Shown: in pieces, positions 62,813-64,000 of the stretch | How the letters are laid out: the number at the start of each line of letters is the position of its first letter | How positions within the stretch are numbered: the first letter of the stretch is position 1 | Source: Rouxiella silvae | GTDB taxonomy: Bacteria > Pseudomonadota > Gammaproteobacteria > Enterobacterales > Enterobacteriaceae | Length of the DNA stretch: 64,000 nt | NCBI RefSeq assembly: GCF_002093625.1 | Contig: NZ_MRWD01000017.1 | Coordinates: 1-64,000, forward strand | Reading direction: 5' to 3' | Position numbers and translations under genes: made by a program | The notes under the pieces: generated by a model | What the model saw: the letters and a program-made list of their open reading frames with translations, nothing else | Databases searched by the model: none | What the model was told of the DNA's origin: nothing

Positions 62813-64000
62813 TTAGCGTTCCCAGTAGGACTCTTCCAAACTGTCTTCGCGCTCCGGCAGTCCTCGTGTCAGGCGTGGAGAGTGCTGGTTAAGCACCTGA
62901 AAACTCACCCGATTGGCATATTTACAGACCTGCGCCAGCGACGAATAGGTCAAATATTCACGTGAGTGCTTGCTGGAGTTAGGGACTGACATCCGGTGGA
63001 AACCGTTGGCGGCAATATCATGCAGCAACGCCGACAGCGCACCGTCTCCGGCACCGTTAGTATTCATTATTTTCTCGGGTCCACCCATATACGGCGCGAT
63101 GTGCGAGAAAATCCGCAGCGGCGTAGTGCAGCTTTCTCGGCGCATCGCTCGACTAAACTCATACTGGTTAAATTCGGCAATCGCGCCAGGAAGCAAAGGA
63201 TGGTTAGTGGTGCGCTTATACGCGTCCTCGGTATAACTGCCCATATATAATCCACTCGGACCGGCGGTGCAAAGCACAAGGTCAGCCCACTCCAGCGACT
63301 GATTTAACGCCATTAACGGATCGCTTAAACCGGTTAATGCACAGGCTTCATCTTCATTCATCGCTAAAATCGTGACATGTTCATTGATAAAGTCGCGCCA
63401 CGCCTGCGGATCTTCGGCTATCACGAACTGAGTCCCTAACGTCAGCACAACCGGCACCTGATACTTTTTGGCATAGGCAATCGCCTGCATGGTTGCCTCG
63501 GGCATCGGATCACCCACCGCGCCGCGCAGTAGATAAGACGTTAACACCAGCGCCGAAGCACCGGCTATCACGTCCTCAGGAATGCTTGAGGCGCGAAGTT
63601 GGTTCATATGACCTGGACTGATGGCAAAGGTGCGCTCACCGTTTTCGTTAATCAGGGTGAAACAGCGGCCTATTGCACCGTCTACGCCCTGTAGATAGTC
63701 AAGATCGATAAGGCTGGAGGTGTTACATAGATACCGATAGGCATAGCCGCCTATTTTTACGTCGCTACACATTACGCCAAGCTGTACCGACCTATCATCA
63801 GCCAGCACCGAATAGTTGTGCAGCGTATTTCCAATCGTACCGCCAGCAAACTGATGGGTAATCAACGCATTAGCCACCAATTCTTGATAAAGCAGCTCGG
63901 CGCGCTCGTCGTCAATCAGGCTCGACTGCCCTGCTATCAGACCGTAACGTTCTATCACCTCGTCGTCGACCTTGGCTTCAATATCCACCAGCGTCTGGTC
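62813..64000 (-). CDS. gsk: Inosine-guanosine kinase, 5' end outside window
   Basis: At least 396 codons of about 434, open to the window edge; conserved codons TLVDIEAKVDDE continue to base 64000, so the start lies beyond it. PfkB-family kinase with the anion-hole GGPEKIMNTNGAGDGALSALLHD near the C-terminus and the conserved ending LPEREDSLEESYWER. Phosphorylates inosine and guanosine in purine salvage. Convergent with ybaL, as in E. coli. Confidence 0.96.
   Translation of the reverse strand, partial: DQTLVDIEAKVDDEVIERYGLIAGQSSLIDDERAELLYQELVANALITHQFAGGTIGNTLHNYSVLADDRSVQLGVMCSDVKIGGYAYRYLCNTSSLIDLDYLQGVDGAIGRCFTLINENGERTFAISPGHMNQLRASSIPEDVIAGASALVLTSYLLRGAVGDPMPEATMQAIAYAKKYQVPVVLTLGTQFVIAEDPQAWRDFINEHVTILAMNEDEACALTGLSDPLMALNQSLEWADLVLCTAGPSGLYMGSYTEDAYKRTTNHPLLPGAIAEFNQYEFSRAMRRESCTTPLRIFSHIAPYMGGPEKIMNTNGAGDGALSALLHDIAANGFHRMSVPNSSKHSREYLTYSSLAQVCKYANRVSFQVLNQHSPRLTRGLPEREDSLEESYWER

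Overview
The window is chromosomal DNA from a member of the Enterobacterales. The housekeeping genes match E. coli K-12 in content and local order: argU/folD/ybcJ/cysS/ppiB/lpxH/purEK, then ybbP-ybbA-tesA-ybbO-cnoX-qmcA-ybbJ-cueR, then copA-ybaP-chiX-ybaK-fsr-ybaL-gsk. Protein divergence and local differences (a KdgM-type oligogalacturonate porin, a lactate/2-hydroxyacid dehydrogenase beside folD, fetAB absent between cnoX and qmcA) suggest a non-E. coli, possibly plant- or environment-associated genus of the Yersiniaceae/Hafniaceae type. The genus cannot be fixed from the sequence alone.

Bases 1-2300 are accessory DNA abutting the 3' end of tRNA-Arg(UCU): a KdgM-family porin running off the left edge, an 840-base stretch with no convincing gene, one solitary 38-bp Tn3-family-type terminal repeat, a small unknown ORF and a decayed P4-type integrase. 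Bases 2316-18475 are core genome: one-carbon metabolism, Cys-tRNA synthesis, prolyl isomerisation, lipid A synthesis, purine synthesis, an ABC exporter divergent from thioesterase I, a holdase, an SPFH/NfeD pair, a secreted esterase and the copper sensor CueR.

Bases 18485-55156 are an apparently complete P2-like prophage of about 36.6 kb. It carries int, repressor C, a Cox-like gene, early genes including dam and the HUH replication gene A, a cos site, capsid genes Q P O N M L, lysis genes, tail genes, D and ogr. Its attachment core is the -35 element and CueR operator of copA, so a CueR box now stands at each end. copA keeps an intact -35/CueR-box/-10 at attR. cueR, left at attL, has lost the DNA that normally lies upstream of it. 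Relative to P2, the sheath-to-U tail module is inverted, so the two late operons converge on a cargo locus at 42.2-47.2 kb. That locus holds arsC, an internally deleted arsB, arsR, arsH, a quinone-oxidoreductase-type dehydrogenase, a LysR regulator and a 314-bp Tn3-derived miniature element with a perfect 5-bp target duplication. Two further cargo genes sit at the other usual variable sites: an unrecognised 236-aa protein between A and cos, and a zinc-ribbon/TM2 membrane protein between ogr and attR.

Bases 55227-64000 return to core genome: the copper exporter copA, ybaP, the small RNA ChiX, ybaK, fsr, ybaL and the 3' part of gsk running off the right edge.
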